Of a stretch of DNA of 64,000 nucleotides, positions 22,693 to 33,770 are shown piece by piece. The stretch comes from Bacilli bacterium (GTDB lineage: Bacteria > Bacillota_I > Bacilli_A > Izemoplasmatales > Hujiaoplasmataceae): NCBI GenBank assembly GCA_018399755.1, contig JAGYOE010000004.1, forward strand, positions 1-64,000. Direction: 5' to 3'. A program made the position numbers and the translations under genes. Below the pieces are notes generated by a model, which saw only the letters and a program-made list of their open reading frames with translations, was not told the origin of the DNA and searched no databases. Positions within the stretch are counted from its first letter, which is position 1. Every line of letters starts with the position of its first letter.

Positions 22693-23942
22693 TTATAATG
22701 ACCATCCTTGAAATCTTTAAGTTTTTTAGACCGATTAGGCGTTCTTAATTTTTTAATCGCTTTGGATTCAATTTGTCTAATACGTTCTCTCGTTACATTA
22801 AATTCTTTTCCTACTTCTTCTAAAGTTCTTGGTTTTCCATCTAACAAACCAAATCTCATTCTTAGTACCTTTTCTTCCCTATCAGTAAGAGTAGCAAGGG
22901 CAGAATTTAATTCGCGTTTAAGCATTTCCTTTGTAGTGAACTCATAAGGATTTAAAATATCATTATCAGGAATAAAGTCTCCTAGACTTGAATCTTCTTC
23001 TTCACCAACGGGTGATTCTAAAGAAATTGGTTCTTGAGCAGTTTTTTGGATAGCTTGAACTCTATCAGCTGTAATACCCATTTCTTGAGCAACTTCTTCA
23101 GGAGTTGGTTCTCTTTTAAGTTTTTGAGTTAAAGTTCTTTGAGTTCTAACCATTTTATTAATTGTTTCAACCATATGCACAGGAATTCTAATAGTCCTTG
23201 CTTGATCTGCGATTGCTCTAGTAATCGCTTGACGAATCCACCAAGTAGCATAGGTAGAAAATTTAAAACCTTTGGTATAATCAAATTTACCTACAGCTTT
23301 AATTAACCCCATATTACCTTCTTGGATTAAATCTAAAAATTGTAGTCCTCTAGAGACATAGCGTTTAGCAATATTAACAACTAACCGTAAATTAGCCTCT
23401 ACAAGTTTTTTTCTTGCAAAATCACCTTTACGAAATATTTCTTCAAATTCAAACATTTCTTCTTTACTAATTGGAATTCCTTCTTTACGACGATAATCAT
23501 AAATTTCTTTTACTTTTTTATCTCGATCGACTAAGGTTGCGAGTTCATATTCTTCTTCACTAGTTAGGAGGTCAACTCTACCAATTTCTTTTAAATACAT
23601 TCTAACTGGATCATCAACTTTAATTGATACCGATGAATCAAAGACTTTTTCTTTCATTAATCGGTCATTTGTTTCTTTAGAAAAATCTCTTATCTCTTGG
23701 ATATCAGCTTCTTTTATACTATCATCTGATAAATCTTGTAAACTAACTTTATCTTTTTCATCTTCATTTTTAACAAAATCAAAGAATTCATCTGGCAACA
23801 TCCCTTGTGTTGCGAGTGAACTGACAATTTCTTCAAAGTCTTTACTTTCTTTATCAACAAGGTTAAAAATCTCTTTGACTGTTAATTTACCGTTTTGTTT
23901 AAAAATTTTAATTAATTCGCTAAATATCTCTTTTTTTGTCAT
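22689..23942 (-). CDS. rpoD: RNA polymerase sigma factor RpoD (start trimmed to MTKKEIF)
   Basis: '[58 protein letters not shown]', region 4 HTH. Confidence 0.95.
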   Translation of the reverse strand: MTKKEIFSELIKIFKQNGKLTVKEIFNLVDKESKDFEEIVSSLATQGMLPDEFFDFVKNEDEKDKVSLQDLSDDSIKEADIQEIRDFSKETNDRLMKEKVFDSSVSIKVDDPVRMYLKEIGRVDLLTSEEEYELATLVDRDKKVKEIYDYRRKEGIPISKEEMFEFEEIFRKGDFARKKLVEANLRLVVNIAKRYVSRGLQFLDLIQEGNMGLIKAVGKFDYTKGFKFSTYATWWIRQAITRAIADQARTIRIPVHMVETINKMVRTQRTLTQKLKREPTPEEVAQEMGITADRVQAIQKTAQEPISLESPVGEEEDSSLGDFIPDNDILNPYEFTTKEMLKRELNSALATLTDREEKVLRMRFGLLDGKPRTLEEVGKEFNVTRERIRQIESKAIKKLRTPNRSKKLKDFKDGHYK

Positions 23943-25725
23943 TTCTTCTCCTCCTAATTTCTTCATACGTTTTGCGTTTATTGCGCAATTCAACGTCTTT
24001 TGCTCGAAAACCATCAAGATTATTTTCTGCAATTAAACTGCATAGTTCTTCTCGCATTGCAACAATATCTTGTCTTAAAGTTTCTAATATAAGTGTGTCA
24101 ATTAAATCTCTTAATTCTTGTTCAGAGTAATTATAGTTTTCTCTAAGAATAATTTTTTCTAATTCTTCGTGAATGTTTTCGCTTAAATTGGTTTTAAGAT
24201 TATAAAGGGCAACTTCACTAGTTGTTTTGCTTAATTCTCTTAAAGTCGCAAATATTTGATATCTAAAACCTTTCGTAAATCGAAAATTAAAAAGTTCATC
24301 ATCAATTATCTCGCGATAATCTTCTGATTTTAAATAATAACTAATTATTTTTTCTTCCGCTTTGATTATATTTTTTGTTACAGTAGATTTTGGCTTGACA
24401 ATCGTCCTTTTTGTTTTATCTATTTGCGTAAATTTTCTTTGATTAAATAAAAACTTATTATAATCTTGATTTATTACTTCAATATCCATATTGATTTGTT
24501 CCGAAAATTTTTGTAAATAAATTGTTGTTATAGTTTTGCTTGCAGAAGCAGCTAAAAACTTAAATAAACTATTTTTAGCTTTTTCAATTTCAGAACTTGT
24601 CTTTAAGCCTTTTTCGATAATCATCTCATAAACAAAGTCATATTTATCAATTAAATTTTGATTAATGTGGTTTCTAAAAAGCGCTTGAGAATGCTCCTTT
24701 ATATATTCGTCTGGATCTAAATTGTCTGGTAATAATGCAATTTGAACTTCTAAATTAAGTTTTTCTAATGTACTAAGCGCCTTATAAGTTGCTTCTTTAC
24801 CAGCCTTATCACCATCATAACAAATAATAACTTGATCAGTATATTTCTTTATTTTTCTTGCTTGTTCATAAGTAAGTTCAGTACCCATAGTACATACTGA
24901 CTCTTCAATTCCGGCTAAGGAAGCTTGAATAACATCAAAAAAACCTTCCATTAATACTATCCGATTTTTTTGATTTATATGTGGTAGTGCTTTATTAAGA
25001 TTATAAAGAACTTCTCCCTTATTAAATATCTTTGTAGTTTTGGAGTTTACATACTTAGCTTTGTTATCACCATTTAAAATTCTTCCGCTAAAACCTAATA
25101 CTTTTCCATACTCATCATGAATAGGAAACATTATTCTATCTCGAAAAACATCGTAGTAGTCTCCATCATTACTCTTATTAATCAGTCCTGCTTCAACTAG
25201 TTCATATTCTTGATAATTTTCAAGTAAATGTTTCATTAATTGATTATTTTTTCCTGGCGCATAACCTATATCAAATTCATTCAAACTATGTTTATCTAAG
25301 TTGCGCTTTTCTAAATAATCCAAAGCGATTTTACCACTATCTAAATTCAATAAATTTAGATTGTAAAAATCTTTTGCTGTTTTATTTATCTTATATAATT
25401 TTTCGAAACTTTCATTTTTTTGAATGTTTGTATACTCTAAATCAATATTATATTTATCAGCCAAAAATTTAAGTGCTTCCACAAAATTTAAATGTTTATA
25501 TTCCTGGATAAATTTTATCGCTCCACCTTTTTTGTGACAACCAAAACAATTAAAAATTTGTTTTTCTTTATCCACAAAAAAAGAGGGTGTTTTTTCACTA
25601 TGAAACGGACATAAACCTTTCATACTTTTGCCAGCTGGTTGTAATGAAACAAATTCACTTACAACATCTACTATATCAGCTGCTTGGTTAATTTCATCAA
25701 TCTTATTTTGACTGATTCTAGCCAT
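23920..25725 (-). CDS. dnaG: DNA primase
   Basis: Zinc finger '[29 protein letters not shown]'; Toprim '[12 protein letters not shown]', '[12 protein letters not shown]'. Confidence 0.95.
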   Translation of the reverse strand: MARISQNKIDEINQAADIVDVVSEFVSLQPAGKSMKGLCPFHSEKTPSFFVDKEKQIFNCFGCHKKGGAIKFIQEYKHLNFVEALKFLADKYNIDLEYTNIQKNESFEKLYKINKTAKDFYNLNLLNLDSGKIALDYLEKRNLDKHSLNEFDIGYAPGKNNQLMKHLLENYQEYELVEAGLINKSNDGDYYDVFRDRIMFPIHDEYGKVLGFSGRILNGDNKAKYVNSKTTKIFNKGEVLYNLNKALPHINQKNRIVLMEGFFDVIQASLAGIEESVCTMGTELTYEQARKIKKYTDQVIICYDGDKAGKEATYKALSTLEKLNLEVQIALLPDNLDPDEYIKEHSQALFRNHINQNLIDKYDFVYEMIIEKGLKTSSEIEKAKNSLFKFLAASASKTITTIYLQKFSEQINMDIEVINQDYNKFLFNQRKFTQIDKTKRTIVKPKSTVTKNIIKAEEKIISYYLKSEDYREIIDDELFNFRFTKGFRYQIFATLRELSKTTSEVALYNLKTNLSENIHEELEKIILRENYNYSEQELRDLIDTLILETLRQDIVAMREELCSLIAENNLDGFRAKDVELRNKRKTYEEIRRRRNDKKRDI

Positions 25726-25743
25726 AGTTCACCCTTCTTTACT

Positions 25744-27126
25744 TTATAATAGTTTTTTAAGATAATCGGTAAGTTCTGATATTTTAACTCTTATTTGATC
25801 CATTGAATCTCTATCTCTTACAGTAACAGTTTCATCTTCTTGGGTTTGGTTATCAATGGTAATACAATATGGAGTTCCAATTGCATCAGCTCGGCGATAA
25901 CGTCTACCAATGTTTCCATTTTCATCATAAAAGGCAGTAAAATTCTTCAATAATAAATCATATACTTCTTCAGCCAATTCATTATGATATTTTTTTACTA
26001 GTGGTAAGACATTTACTTGATAAGGTGCGAGATTTTTATTAATCCTTAATAAGGTTCTTGTTTTATTATCGCCTAATTCTTCTTCTTCCAAATTGTTTAG
26101 TAAAATTGCAAGAAATAATCTTTCAATGCCTAAACTAGGTTCAATAACATAAGGTAAATATGTATCATTTGTTTGTGGGTCTAAATATTCTAGATTCTCA
26201 CCTGATAATTCTTGGTGAGATTTTAAATCATAATCTGTACGCGAAGAAATACCCCATAATTCATCATAACCCCAAGGATAAGCGAACAAAATATCTGTAG
26301 TAGCATTTGAATAAAACGCTAGTTTTTCTTTAGAATGATTATAAAACTTAATAGAATCTTCTTTTAAACCACAATCCAATAAGAATTGATAAGAAAATTC
26401 TTTCCAAAATTTAAACCAATCTATTTCAGTTCCCGGTTTACAGAAAAATTCTAATTCCATTTGTTCGAATTCTCTAGTTCTAAAAACATAATTTCCTGGA
26501 GTTATTTCGTTACGAAATGATTTTCCGATTTGTCCAATCCCAAACGGAATTTTTCTCCTTGATGTTCTTAAAATATTTTTAAAATTCAGAAAAATACCTT
26601 GAGCTGTCTCAGGTCTTAAATAAACATCATTATTATCAGATGTAACCCCTTGTTGGGTTTTAAACATTAAATTAAACTCTCTAATATCTGTAAAGTTACT
26701 TGCGCCACAATTAGGACATTTAATTTTATGTTCTCCAATATAATCAAACATTTTTTTATAATCCCAACCATCAGCATCCACACTAGAATTAGTAGATCGC
26801 TTAATTAGTTCATCTGCTCGATATCTTGTTTTACATTCCTTACAATCCATTAAAGGGTCTTTAAAACTAGATAAATGTCCAGTCGCTTCCCATGTTTTTG
26901 GATTTAATAAAATTGAGGAATCAATTCCTACATTTAACTTATTTTGGCTAACAAATTTCTTCCACCAAAATGATTTTATATTGTTTTTTAAATTTACACC
27001 TAAAGGCCCATAATCCCAAGTATTAGCTAAACCGCCATATATTTCTGAACCTTGATAGATAAATCCATATCTTTTTGCATATGTATTTAGTTGATCTAAA
27101 TTATATTTCAAGTTTTTGTCCTCCAA
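25744..27126 (-). CDS. glyS: Glycyl-tRNA synthetase (dimeric type)
   Basis: 'YGPLGVNLKNNIK', 'RPETAQGIFLNFKN', 'PFGIGQIGKSFRNEITP', 'EPSLGIERLFLAIL'. Confidence 0.95.
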   Translation of the reverse strand: MEDKNLKYNLDQLNTYAKRYGFIYQGSEIYGGLANTWDYGPLGVNLKNNIKSFWWKKFVSQNKLNVGIDSSILLNPKTWEATGHLSSFKDPLMDCKECKTRYRADELIKRSTNSSVDADGWDYKKMFDYIGEHKIKCPNCGASNFTDIREFNLMFKTQQGVTSDNNDVYLRPETAQGIFLNFKNILRTSRRKIPFGIGQIGKSFRNEITPGNYVFRTREFEQMELEFFCKPGTEIDWFKFWKEFSYQFLLDCGLKEDSIKFYNHSKEKLAFYSNATTDILFAYPWGYDELWGISSRTDYDLKSHQELSGENLEYLDPQTNDTYLPYVIEPSLGIERLFLAILLNNLEEEELGDNKTRTLLRINKNLAPYQVNVLPLVKKYHNELAEEVYDLLLKNFTAFYDENGNIGRRYRRADAIGTPYCITIDNQTQEDETVTVRDRDSMDQIRVKISELTDYLKKLL

Positions 27127-27237
27127 TTTTTCGCATAATTTCTCATTTTAATTATAAAATAATTAAAAATAATTGTCAAATAGCTTGATATTTATTTCTT
27201 GTCTATAAATAGCTTATAAATAAGCTTAAAAATAGCC

Positions 27238-27954
27238 TTAATAACCTAATAGTTCACGCAATAGTTTTCTTGAACGACTTTGATAATTTAAGTGAAACTC
27301 ATAATATTCGTCCAGTAATTTTCTTAAGCTTATTAAGGATAGTTTATCATATTCTATTTTATTATCCTTATCAATATTGTAATAATACAAAAGTCTTAAT
27401 AGATTTATTGTTTCATTTGAATATTTTATTGTCTTTATATGTTCTTTACAACATAACCCACCATCTTTAACAGAAAAATTTAAACCTTTTTTTTCTTGGC
27501 AAACAACACATTTATCTAGAACTGGTTGAACGCCTAATAAATACAATAATTTAAGTTCAACCATATTAATATAAGGAATATAATCTTCAGTATTTTTAAT
27601 TTTATTAAAAATTTTAATTAAAAAAAGAAAAAGTTTTTCATGGTCATGTTCGTGACTAGAAAAATAATAAATTGTTTCAAGCAAATGAAGGGTATAGGTA
27701 TATTTTTCAATATCAGTTGTTAATTCCATATATCTATTTATTACTTCACCATCTCTTAGGGTTTTTAAATCTTTACCACTTACTGAAAGTTTCACATGAG
27801 AAAAAACCCTAACTAAATTTAAGTAAGGGCTTTTAAGTTTGTTGCTACCATGAGCCAAAACAGAAATAAGGCCATTTTTTGTATATAAATATAAAATTTT
27901 TGAACTCTCTTTATAATTTATTTGTTTTAAAATAAGCCCTTCAATTGTTTCCAA
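27238..27954 (-). CDS. recO: DNA repair protein RecO
   Basis: N-terminal OB 'EGLILKQINYKESSKILYLYTKNGLISVLAHG'; CxxC...C region; position beside era. Confidence 0.88.
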   Translation of the reverse strand: METIEGLILKQINYKESSKILYLYTKNGLISVLAHGSNKLKSPYLNLVRVFSHVKLSVSGKDLKTLRDGEVINRYMELTTDIEKYTYTLHLLETIYYFSSHEHDHEKLFLFLIKIFNKIKNTEDYIPYINMVELKLLYLLGVQPVLDKCVVCQEKKGLNFSVKDGGLCCKEHIKTIKYSNETINLLRLLYYYNIDKDNKIEYDKLSLISLRKLLDEYYEFHLNYQSRSRKLLRELLGY

Positions 27955-27963
27955 TATATCACC

Positions 27964-28854
27964 TTAATTATTATCCTTAAAGCCAAAATTCTTTAAAAAA
28001 TAATCGCGATTGCGCCAGTCTTCTTCTACTTTACAATATAACTCAAGATAAACCTTTTTCTTTAATAAATCTTGAATATCTTTTCTAGCAGCTGTACCAA
28101 TGCGTTTTAACATTGAACCATTTTTACCAATAACAATTCCTTTTTGTGATTTTCTTTCAACAACAACCGTTGCCATTATTTTAGAAATTTTTTCTTCAGG
28201 TTTATAACTTTCCAAATATACCATAACTGAATGAGGCACTTCTTGATGAGTGAATTCTAACACCTTTTCTCTAATGAATTCTTGAATTAAAAAAGTTTCT
28301 GGTCTATCTGATATTTCTCCATCCGGATAATATTTAGGCCCAGGACTTAATTCCTTCTTAATATCTAATAACAACAAATCAACATTGTCACCTTTTAAAG
28401 CAGAAATACCAAATACAGCTTTAAAATCATAACTATTTTTATATATTTCAACTGCTTTTTCTAGTCTTTCGAAATCAGTAATCGTATCAAGTTTATTAAT
28501 AATTAAAAAAACAGGTGTTTTAATCGTTTTTAATTCTTGGAGAATCTTAATATTACTTTCTAAAACATCATCATAAGCATTAATTAAAAACAAAACTAAA
28601 TCTACTGATTTAACTGTAGCTAATGCTGCTGAGGAAATATATTTACTTAATTTAGTCTTTCCATCATGAATGCCTGGTGTATCCATAAAAACTATTTGTG
28701 ATTCATCATCATTATAAATACCTGAAAATACATTTCTAGTAGTTTGTGGTTTTCTAGAAGTAATAGCTATTTTTTGGTTTAATATTTGATTTAAAAGTGT
28801 AGATTTACCAACATTTGGTTCGCCAATAATCGTTACAAAGCCAGATTTAAACAT
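27964..28854 (-). CDS. era: GTPase Era
   Basis: 'GEPNVGKSTLLNQIL', 'DTPGIHDGKTKLSKYI', C-terminal KH domain. Confidence 0.95.
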   Translation of the reverse strand: MFKSGFVTIIGEPNVGKSTLLNQILNQKIAITSRKPQTTRNVFSGIYNDDESQIVFMDTPGIHDGKTKLSKYISSAALATVKSVDLVLFLINAYDDVLESNIKILQELKTIKTPVFLIINKLDTITDFERLEKAVEIYKNSYDFKAVFGISALKGDNVDLLLLDIKKELSPGPKYYPDGEISDRPETFLIQEFIREKVLEFTHQEVPHSVMVYLESYKPEEKISKIMATVVVERKSQKGIVIGKNGSMLKRIGTAARKDIQDLLKKKVYLELYCKVEEDWRNRDYFLKNFGFKDNN

Positions 28855-29246
28855 TAAAGATCCTCTTTAGAAAAACCTGCAGGTAATAATTCCTTGTTCT
28901 TCATTACTTTAAATTCATCTTTACTATTAGCCATTATAACTTTAGTGTCAGCTTCTAACAATTCATTCATAACTTGTCTACAAGCTCCACAAGGCGAAAC
29001 AAAATAATCTTTATCAGTATAAACCAATAATGATTCAATTTCTTGTTTTGTAATTCCTTTTGAATAAGCACTGAAAAGCGCAGATCTTTCAGCACACATA
29101 GATAAACCATAAGATGCGTTTTCAATATTTACACCTGTAATAGTTTCTCCATTTTTAAGCTTTAAAACAGCAGCTACTCTAAAATTAGAATAAGGTACAT
29201 AAGCATTTTCTATAATCGTTTTTGCTTCTTTTAATAATTTTTCCAT
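28854..29246 (-). CDS. cdd: Cytidine deaminase
   Basis: 'CAERSALFSA', 'SPCGACRQVMNE'. Confidence 0.95.
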   Translation of the reverse strand: MEKLLKEAKTIIENAYVPYSNFRVAAVLKLKNGETITGVNIENASYGLSMCAERSALFSAYSKGITKQEIESLLVYTDKDYFVSPCGACRQVMNELLEADTKVIMANSKDEFKVMKNKELLPAGFSKEDL

Positions 29247-29263
29247 TTCTCAACTTCTCCTTA

Positions 29264-29707
29264 TCAACGTTTATATTTAGTCTTTTCTATAATTTCTTTT
29301 TGTAAAGCAAACATCGCTTCTTCATCTGATTTTGTATGATGATCATAACCTAGGCAATGTAAAAAACCATGTAAAGTCAAAAAAGCTAATTCTCGATTAA
29401 AACTGTGTTCATATGATTTAGCTTGACTTTTAACTTTATCAAACGATATAAAAACATCACCTAATTCTTCTTCCATATCATTGTTTTCAAAACTTAAAAC
29501 ATCAGTTGGATGATTAATAGCTCTAAACCTAGAGTTTAATTCTTTAATATAATCATTATCTACAAGAATTACATTTATTATATAGTTTTTATTTATTTTT
29601 AAATGATTATAGGCGATTTCAATTATATCGTTTATAACGACTTTATAATTTGAATCATCATCGTATTGATTAATGAAATTAATTTCAATCATTTTTAAAC
29701 CTTTCAA
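29264..29707 (-). CDS. ybeY: Endoribonuclease YbeY
   Basis: 'HPTDVLSFENND', 'LTLHGFLHCLGYDH'. Confidence 0.93.
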   Translation of the reverse strand: MKGLKMIEINFINQYDDDSNYKVVINDIIEIAYNHLKINKNYIINVILVDNDYIKELNSRFRAINHPTDVLSFENNDMEEELGDVFISFDKVKSQAKSYEHSFNRELAFLTLHGFLHCLGYDHHTKSDEEAMFALQKEIIEKTKYKR

Positions 29708-30638
29708 TAATTGTTTGTACTAAAGGGTGTCTAACAACATCTGTTTTATCAAAATTTATTATTTCAACTGATTTTATGTTTTTTAATATTTCCTTTGCTC
29801 TTATTAAACCAGATTTTTGATTGAATGGTAAATCACTTTGCGTTATATCCCCAGTAACAATCATTTTAGAATTAAACCCTAACCGGGTTAAAAATAACTT
29901 CATTTGATTCACTGTAGTATTTTGCGCCTCATCTAAAATAACAAAAGCATTATCTAGTGTTCTGCCTCGCATATATGCTAATGGAGCAATTTCAATTGTT
30001 TGTTTTTCTAATAAATCAGCGCTTTCTTTTGCACCTAAAACATCATATAAAGCATCGTATAAAGGTCGCAAATAAGGATCTACTTTTTCTTTAAGATCTC
30101 CCGGAAGAAATCCAAGCTTTTCTCCGGCTTCAACTGCAGGTCTTGTTAAAATTATTTTTTTAATTTTATTTGCTTTAAGATATTTTATCGCTAGTAAAAC
30201 TGCTAAGTAAGTCTTCCCAGTTCCAGCTGGTCCTATTCCAAAAATAATTGTATTATTATTAATCGCTTCTAAATATTGTTTTTGATTTATTGTTTTAGGA
30301 TATATTGGTTTCCCAGTAAAAGTTTTTATCACTTCTTTACGTGAAAGAAATAAACTTATAATTTCTTCTTTAGAAGATTTTTCAAGTAAATGAAAAACAT
30401 AGATAATATCTCTCTCATTAAAAACAATATTATTTTTAATCAATTCTAATAATATCTCTACTATCTGTTTAAATTTTTCAACTTTATTGGAATCATCACT
30501 TTTAATTACCAATTCTTGATTATTAGTGTAAATTTCAACATCTAATAAATCCGCAAGTAATTTAATGTTTTTATCATGAACTCCCAATAAATCAATTAAA
30601 TTATCAACCTTTAAGTTTAATTCAATGTTTTTTGTCAC
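29685..30638 (-). CDS. phoH: PhoH family ATPase
   Basis: 'GPAGTGKTYLAV', 'FVILDEAQNTT', 'GDITQSDLP'. Confidence 0.93.
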   Translation of the reverse strand: MTKNIELNLKVDNLIDLLGVHDKNIKLLADLLDVEIYTNNQELVIKSDDSNKVEKFKQIVEILLELIKNNIVFNERDIIYVFHLLEKSSKEEIISLFLSRKEVIKTFTGKPIYPKTINQKQYLEAINNNTIIFGIGPAGTGKTYLAVLLAIKYLKANKIKKIILTRPAVEAGEKLGFLPGDLKEKVDPYLRPLYDALYDVLGAKESADLLEKQTIEIAPLAYMRGRTLDNAFVILDEAQNTTVNQMKLFLTRLGFNSKMIVTGDITQSDLPFNQKSGLIRAKEILKNIKSVEIINFDKTDVVRHPLVQTIIERFKND

Positions 30639-30687
30639 TAAAGTTACTCTCCTTAAATATTATTATATCATTAAATATATTTTCTTA

Positions 30688-30724
30688 GAAAAAATTAATG
30701 ACAATTCAAATGAATTGTCATTAT
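30688..30724 (-). terminator. Terminator downstream of rpsU
   Basis: Minus strand TGACAATTCA-TTTGAATTGTCA followed by TTAATTTTTT. Confidence 0.7.
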
Positions 30725-30731
30725 TTTTTAA

Positions 30732-30902
30732 TTAGCTACGTCCTTTATTTTTACGTTTTTTTTCTTTTCTTTGTACACTAGGTTTTTCGTAATATTCTTT
30801 CTTACGGGCTTGAGCAAGATTTCCCGCACGAGAAACGTCACGCTTAAAACGACGAAGTGCGTCTTCGATAGATTCGTTTTCTCTCACAATTGTTTTTGCC
30901 AT
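30732..30902 (-). CDS. rpsU: 30S ribosomal protein S21
   Basis: Own translation: [56 protein letters not shown]. Missing from the ORF track. Confidence 0.95.
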   Translation of the reverse strand: MAKTIVRENESIEDALRRFKRDVSRAGNLAQARKKEYYEKPSVQRKEKKRKNKGRS

Positions 30903-31048
30903 TGCTTTCACCCCTTTTCTTTACCGTTAACATTATACTAAATTTATCTATAAATGTAAACTTTTTTATCCAGATTATTTCAAATTAATATAGATTGTGT
31001 TAGAATAAAGTTAATTTAGTATAAATAAGTATAAGGAGCACTGAAATT

Positions 31049-31630
31049 ATGGGTTTAGGACCAGTATTTCTTTTATCAGATTTAACAATTCTTATAATAA
31101 CACTAGTAATTGCTTTGTTAATTATTTTCTTTTCGCTTTACTTTTATAGTCGCAATTTGAACGACAGAAAATATAAAAGACAGTTAAAAAAAATAAATAA
31201 AATTAAAGAGAAACGCTATAATGCAAATATTATTATCGATAAGATCTATAACAAATATACTATCGATGAAACAAACACCTATAAATCTTTAAAACGACGT
31301 GGTAAAAGAATTGTAAAAAAATATTATCACTTTTATGCAAAAGAACTTAGTAAACTTGTTGATTTAAAAAGTAAAATCTCACCAAATAAAAACCAAAATA
31401 AATTAGTTATCATTCTTAAAAATAAATCAAACTCAATTCTTGGTAAGTGGTATAGTGCAAAATCGATAAAAAAATTAATTAAATTAATAAATAAACATCA
31501 GCTGCTATTTGACTCGCTAGCTTATTTATATGAATTGCCGCCTTATATTGATGAAAACAAATCTTATCATCTAGAAAATCATGATAATCAAAATTTCCTT
31601 AGTTATAAAATTGTCGATGAAATAAAATAA
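31049..31630 (+). CDS. Hypothetical single-TM, lysine-rich protein
   Basis: 193 aa; one N-terminal TM then long basic region; RBS aaggag upstream. Confidence 0.6.
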   Translation: MGLGPVFLLSDLTILIITLVIALLIIFFSLYFYSRNLNDRKYKRQLKKINKIKEKRYNANIIIDKIYNKYTIDETNTYKSLKRRGKRIVKKYYHFYAKELSKLVDLKSKISPNKNQNKLVIILKNKSNSILGKWYSAKSIKKLIKLINKHQLLFDSLAYLYELPPYIDENKSYHLENHDNQNFLSYKIVDEIK

Positions 31631-31657
31631 CGTACTCTTAAATTTAGAGTACGTTTT
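31631..31657. terminator. Terminator between convergent orphan gene and mtaB
   Basis: CGTACTCTaaa..tttAGAGTACG plus T-run. Confidence 0.75.
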
Positions 31658-32945
31658 TATATTTTGCAATGACATTAGGAAAATCATCTTTAAGTAAATA
31701 TACTAACACTTCTTTTCCAATTAAATCATCGCTTGCTTTTACTAAAACAGGCAAATAATCTCGTGAGTGTCCAAATAAATACTCACCTTTCCTTTGTTCA
31801 ATTATAGCCCTTTTACTCTTGCCTAATTGAGTTTTAATATAGGCTTTTTTAAGTTGATTGCTTAATTCAAGTAATTTTTTTACTCGCACTTTTTTAATAG
31901 TACCATTTACTTGATCTTTCATTTTATCTGCGGGAGTTCCTTTTCTTTTTGAATAAGGAAAGACATGTAATTCTTGAAAATTAATTTCTTTAATAAAATC
32001 GTAGGTTTCACAAAACTCTTCTTCAGTTTCTCCAGGAAATCCAACAATAACATCTGTAGTTATTGCAATATCTTGATTAAATACTTTTCTTATTTTTTTA
32101 ATTATTTTTTTAAATTCAGACTTTGTATATCTACGATTCATTAACTTCAACATTCTTTTAGATCCACTTTGTAGAGGAATATGAAAGTGATTTACAATTT
32201 TTTTAGAATTCTTTACAACTTTTAGAACTTCTTTATCAATTTCAGTGATTTCTATTGAAGATATTCGAATTCTTTTTATACCTTGAATTTTATCAATATC
32301 GCTTAATAGTTTAGCAAAGTTATAATCTACAAAATCCTCTCCATAACCACCAGTATGGATGCCAGTTAAAACAATTTCTATATGTCCTTTCTCAACTAAA
32401 GCTTTTGTTTCATCTAAGACAATATCTTTGGCTTTTGAACGTATTCTTCCCCTTGTATATGGAATAATACAATATGTACAAAAATTATTACAACCATCTT
32501 GTATTTTTAAAAAAGCGCGTTTATGATTTTTAAAATCATGAATTGCTAAATTTTCAAATTTTTCATCTGTAGATAAATCTACAACTTTATTTATTGGCAA
32601 ACCATTATCTAAATATTCTCTTAAATATTCGATTATTTTATGACGGTTTTTTGTACCCAAAACAATTTTTACACCAGTAATATCTAATATCTGTTGTGCT
32701 TTTAATTGTGACAGACATCCCATTACTATTATTATTGCTTTAGGATTAATTTTTATTGGTCTTCTAATTATTTGTTTTGACTTTCTTTCGCCTGAGTTGG
32801 TAACCATACATGAATTAACTATGTAAACATCGCTATATTCACTATAATCAACAATTTCATATCCTGCATTGGTAAATTGTTCTCTTATAGCTTCAGTTTC
32901 ATAAGCATTGACTTTGCAACCTAAGGTGTAAAATGCAACTTTCAT
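31644..32945 (-). CDS. mtaB: tRNA t6A methylthiotransferase
   Basis: Radical-SAM 'CNNFCTYCIIPYTRGRIRS', N-terminal 'TLGCKVNAYETE'. Confidence 0.93.
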   Translation of the reverse strand: MKVAFYTLGCKVNAYETEAIREQFTNAGYEIVDYSEYSDVYIVNSCMVTNSGERKSKQIIRRPIKINPKAIIIVMGCLSQLKAQQILDITGVKIVLGTKNRHKIIEYLREYLDNGLPINKVVDLSTDEKFENLAIHDFKNHKRAFLKIQDGCNNFCTYCIIPYTRGRIRSKAKDIVLDETKALVEKGHIEIVLTGIHTGGYGEDFVDYNFAKLLSDIDKIQGIKRIRISSIEITEIDKEVLKVVKNSKKIVNHFHIPLQSGSKRMLKLMNRRYTKSEFKKIIKKIRKVFNQDIAITTDVIVGFPGETEEEFCETYDFIKEINFQELHVFPYSKRKGTPADKMKDQVNGTIKKVRVKKLLELSNQLKKAYIKTQLGKSKRAIIEQRKGEYLFGHSRDYLPVLVKASDDLIGKEVLVYLLKDDFPNVIAKYKNVL

Positions 32946-33682
32946 CTATTATCTCCCATCATAAATCTATAAACACTCGCAACATAAATAGCTGCTGTTT
33001 CTGCTCTTAAGATAGTATTACCTAAAGAGGTAGCTTTAAATCCTTTTTTAAATAAAAAATTAGCTTCTTTATCAGAAAATCCACCTTCTGGCCCAATTAG
33101 AAAAAGTGTATTTTTTGAAAAATTAAGCTTCTTAAAATAAGATAATAAATCCATATTTTGTTCTTTGACATAAGCAAATAACAAATTATCATATTGATTT
33201 AAATCAATATTATCAATCGCTTGTATATCGAAAATTTTAGGCATTATATTTCTTTGAGTTTGTTCAGAACTTTCTTTACAAATTGCCTTATAGCGACTTA
33301 TTTTCTTATGCGAATCTTTTATCTTAATAATTGAAAAATCTGTTAATAATGGATATATTCCTTTTATCCCTAATTCAGTCATCTTTTTAAGAGCTAATTC
33401 AAATTTATCTTTCTTAATTAAACTCAAGCCAATATCTAAGTTCAAAGGTTTAAACTTTGGATTTAATTGTTTAATTATTTCTAACTTGACAAAATCATTA
33501 CTAATTTTAATAATTTTTGCTTGATAAACTAAGCCGTTATAAGTATTTATAATAACTTCTTGATTGTCTTTATAACGCATAACATTTTTTATATGATGTA
33601 AATCATTATCCTTAATTAAAACATAAGGATAATCTATTGATTCATCTCTTACATAATATCTTTGCATGTATATCACCTTCAT
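32942..33682 (-). CDS. rsmE: 16S rRNA (uracil1498-N3)-methyltransferase
   Basis: 'ERQTQRN..'-type 'KESSEQTQRNIMPKI', 'LFLIGPEGGFSDKEANFL', 'LGNTILRAETAAIY'. Confidence 0.93.
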   Translation of the reverse strand: MKVIYMQRYYVRDESIDYPYVLIKDNDLHHIKNVMRYKDNQEVIINTYNGLVYQAKIIKISNDFVKLEIIKQLNPKFKPLNLDIGLSLIKKDKFELALKKMTELGIKGIYPLLTDFSIIKIKDSHKKISRYKAICKESSEQTQRNIMPKIFDIQAIDNIDLNQYDNLLFAYVKEQNMDLLSYFKKLNFSKNTLFLIGPEGGFSDKEANFLFKKGFKATSLGNTILRAETAAIYVASVYRFMMGDNR

Positions 33683-33738
33683 TTATTTAATTCACAATAA
33701 TTATGATATCATAATTTATCAATTAAATACAAATAAAA

Positions 33739-33762
33739 GACTAAAAACCAAAAGTTTTTAGC
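33739..33762 (-). terminator. Terminator downstream of jetC
   Basis: CTAAAAAC-tttt-GTTTTTAG then T-rich on minus strand. Confidence 0.65.
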
Positions 33763-33770
33763 CCTTATTA

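Noticed and set aside
27127-27237. T-box leader or regulatory RNA upstream of glyS, with AAATAGC-type repeats
   Set aside because: Only about 110 bp; no T-box core sequence recognised; repeats are short and AT-rich.
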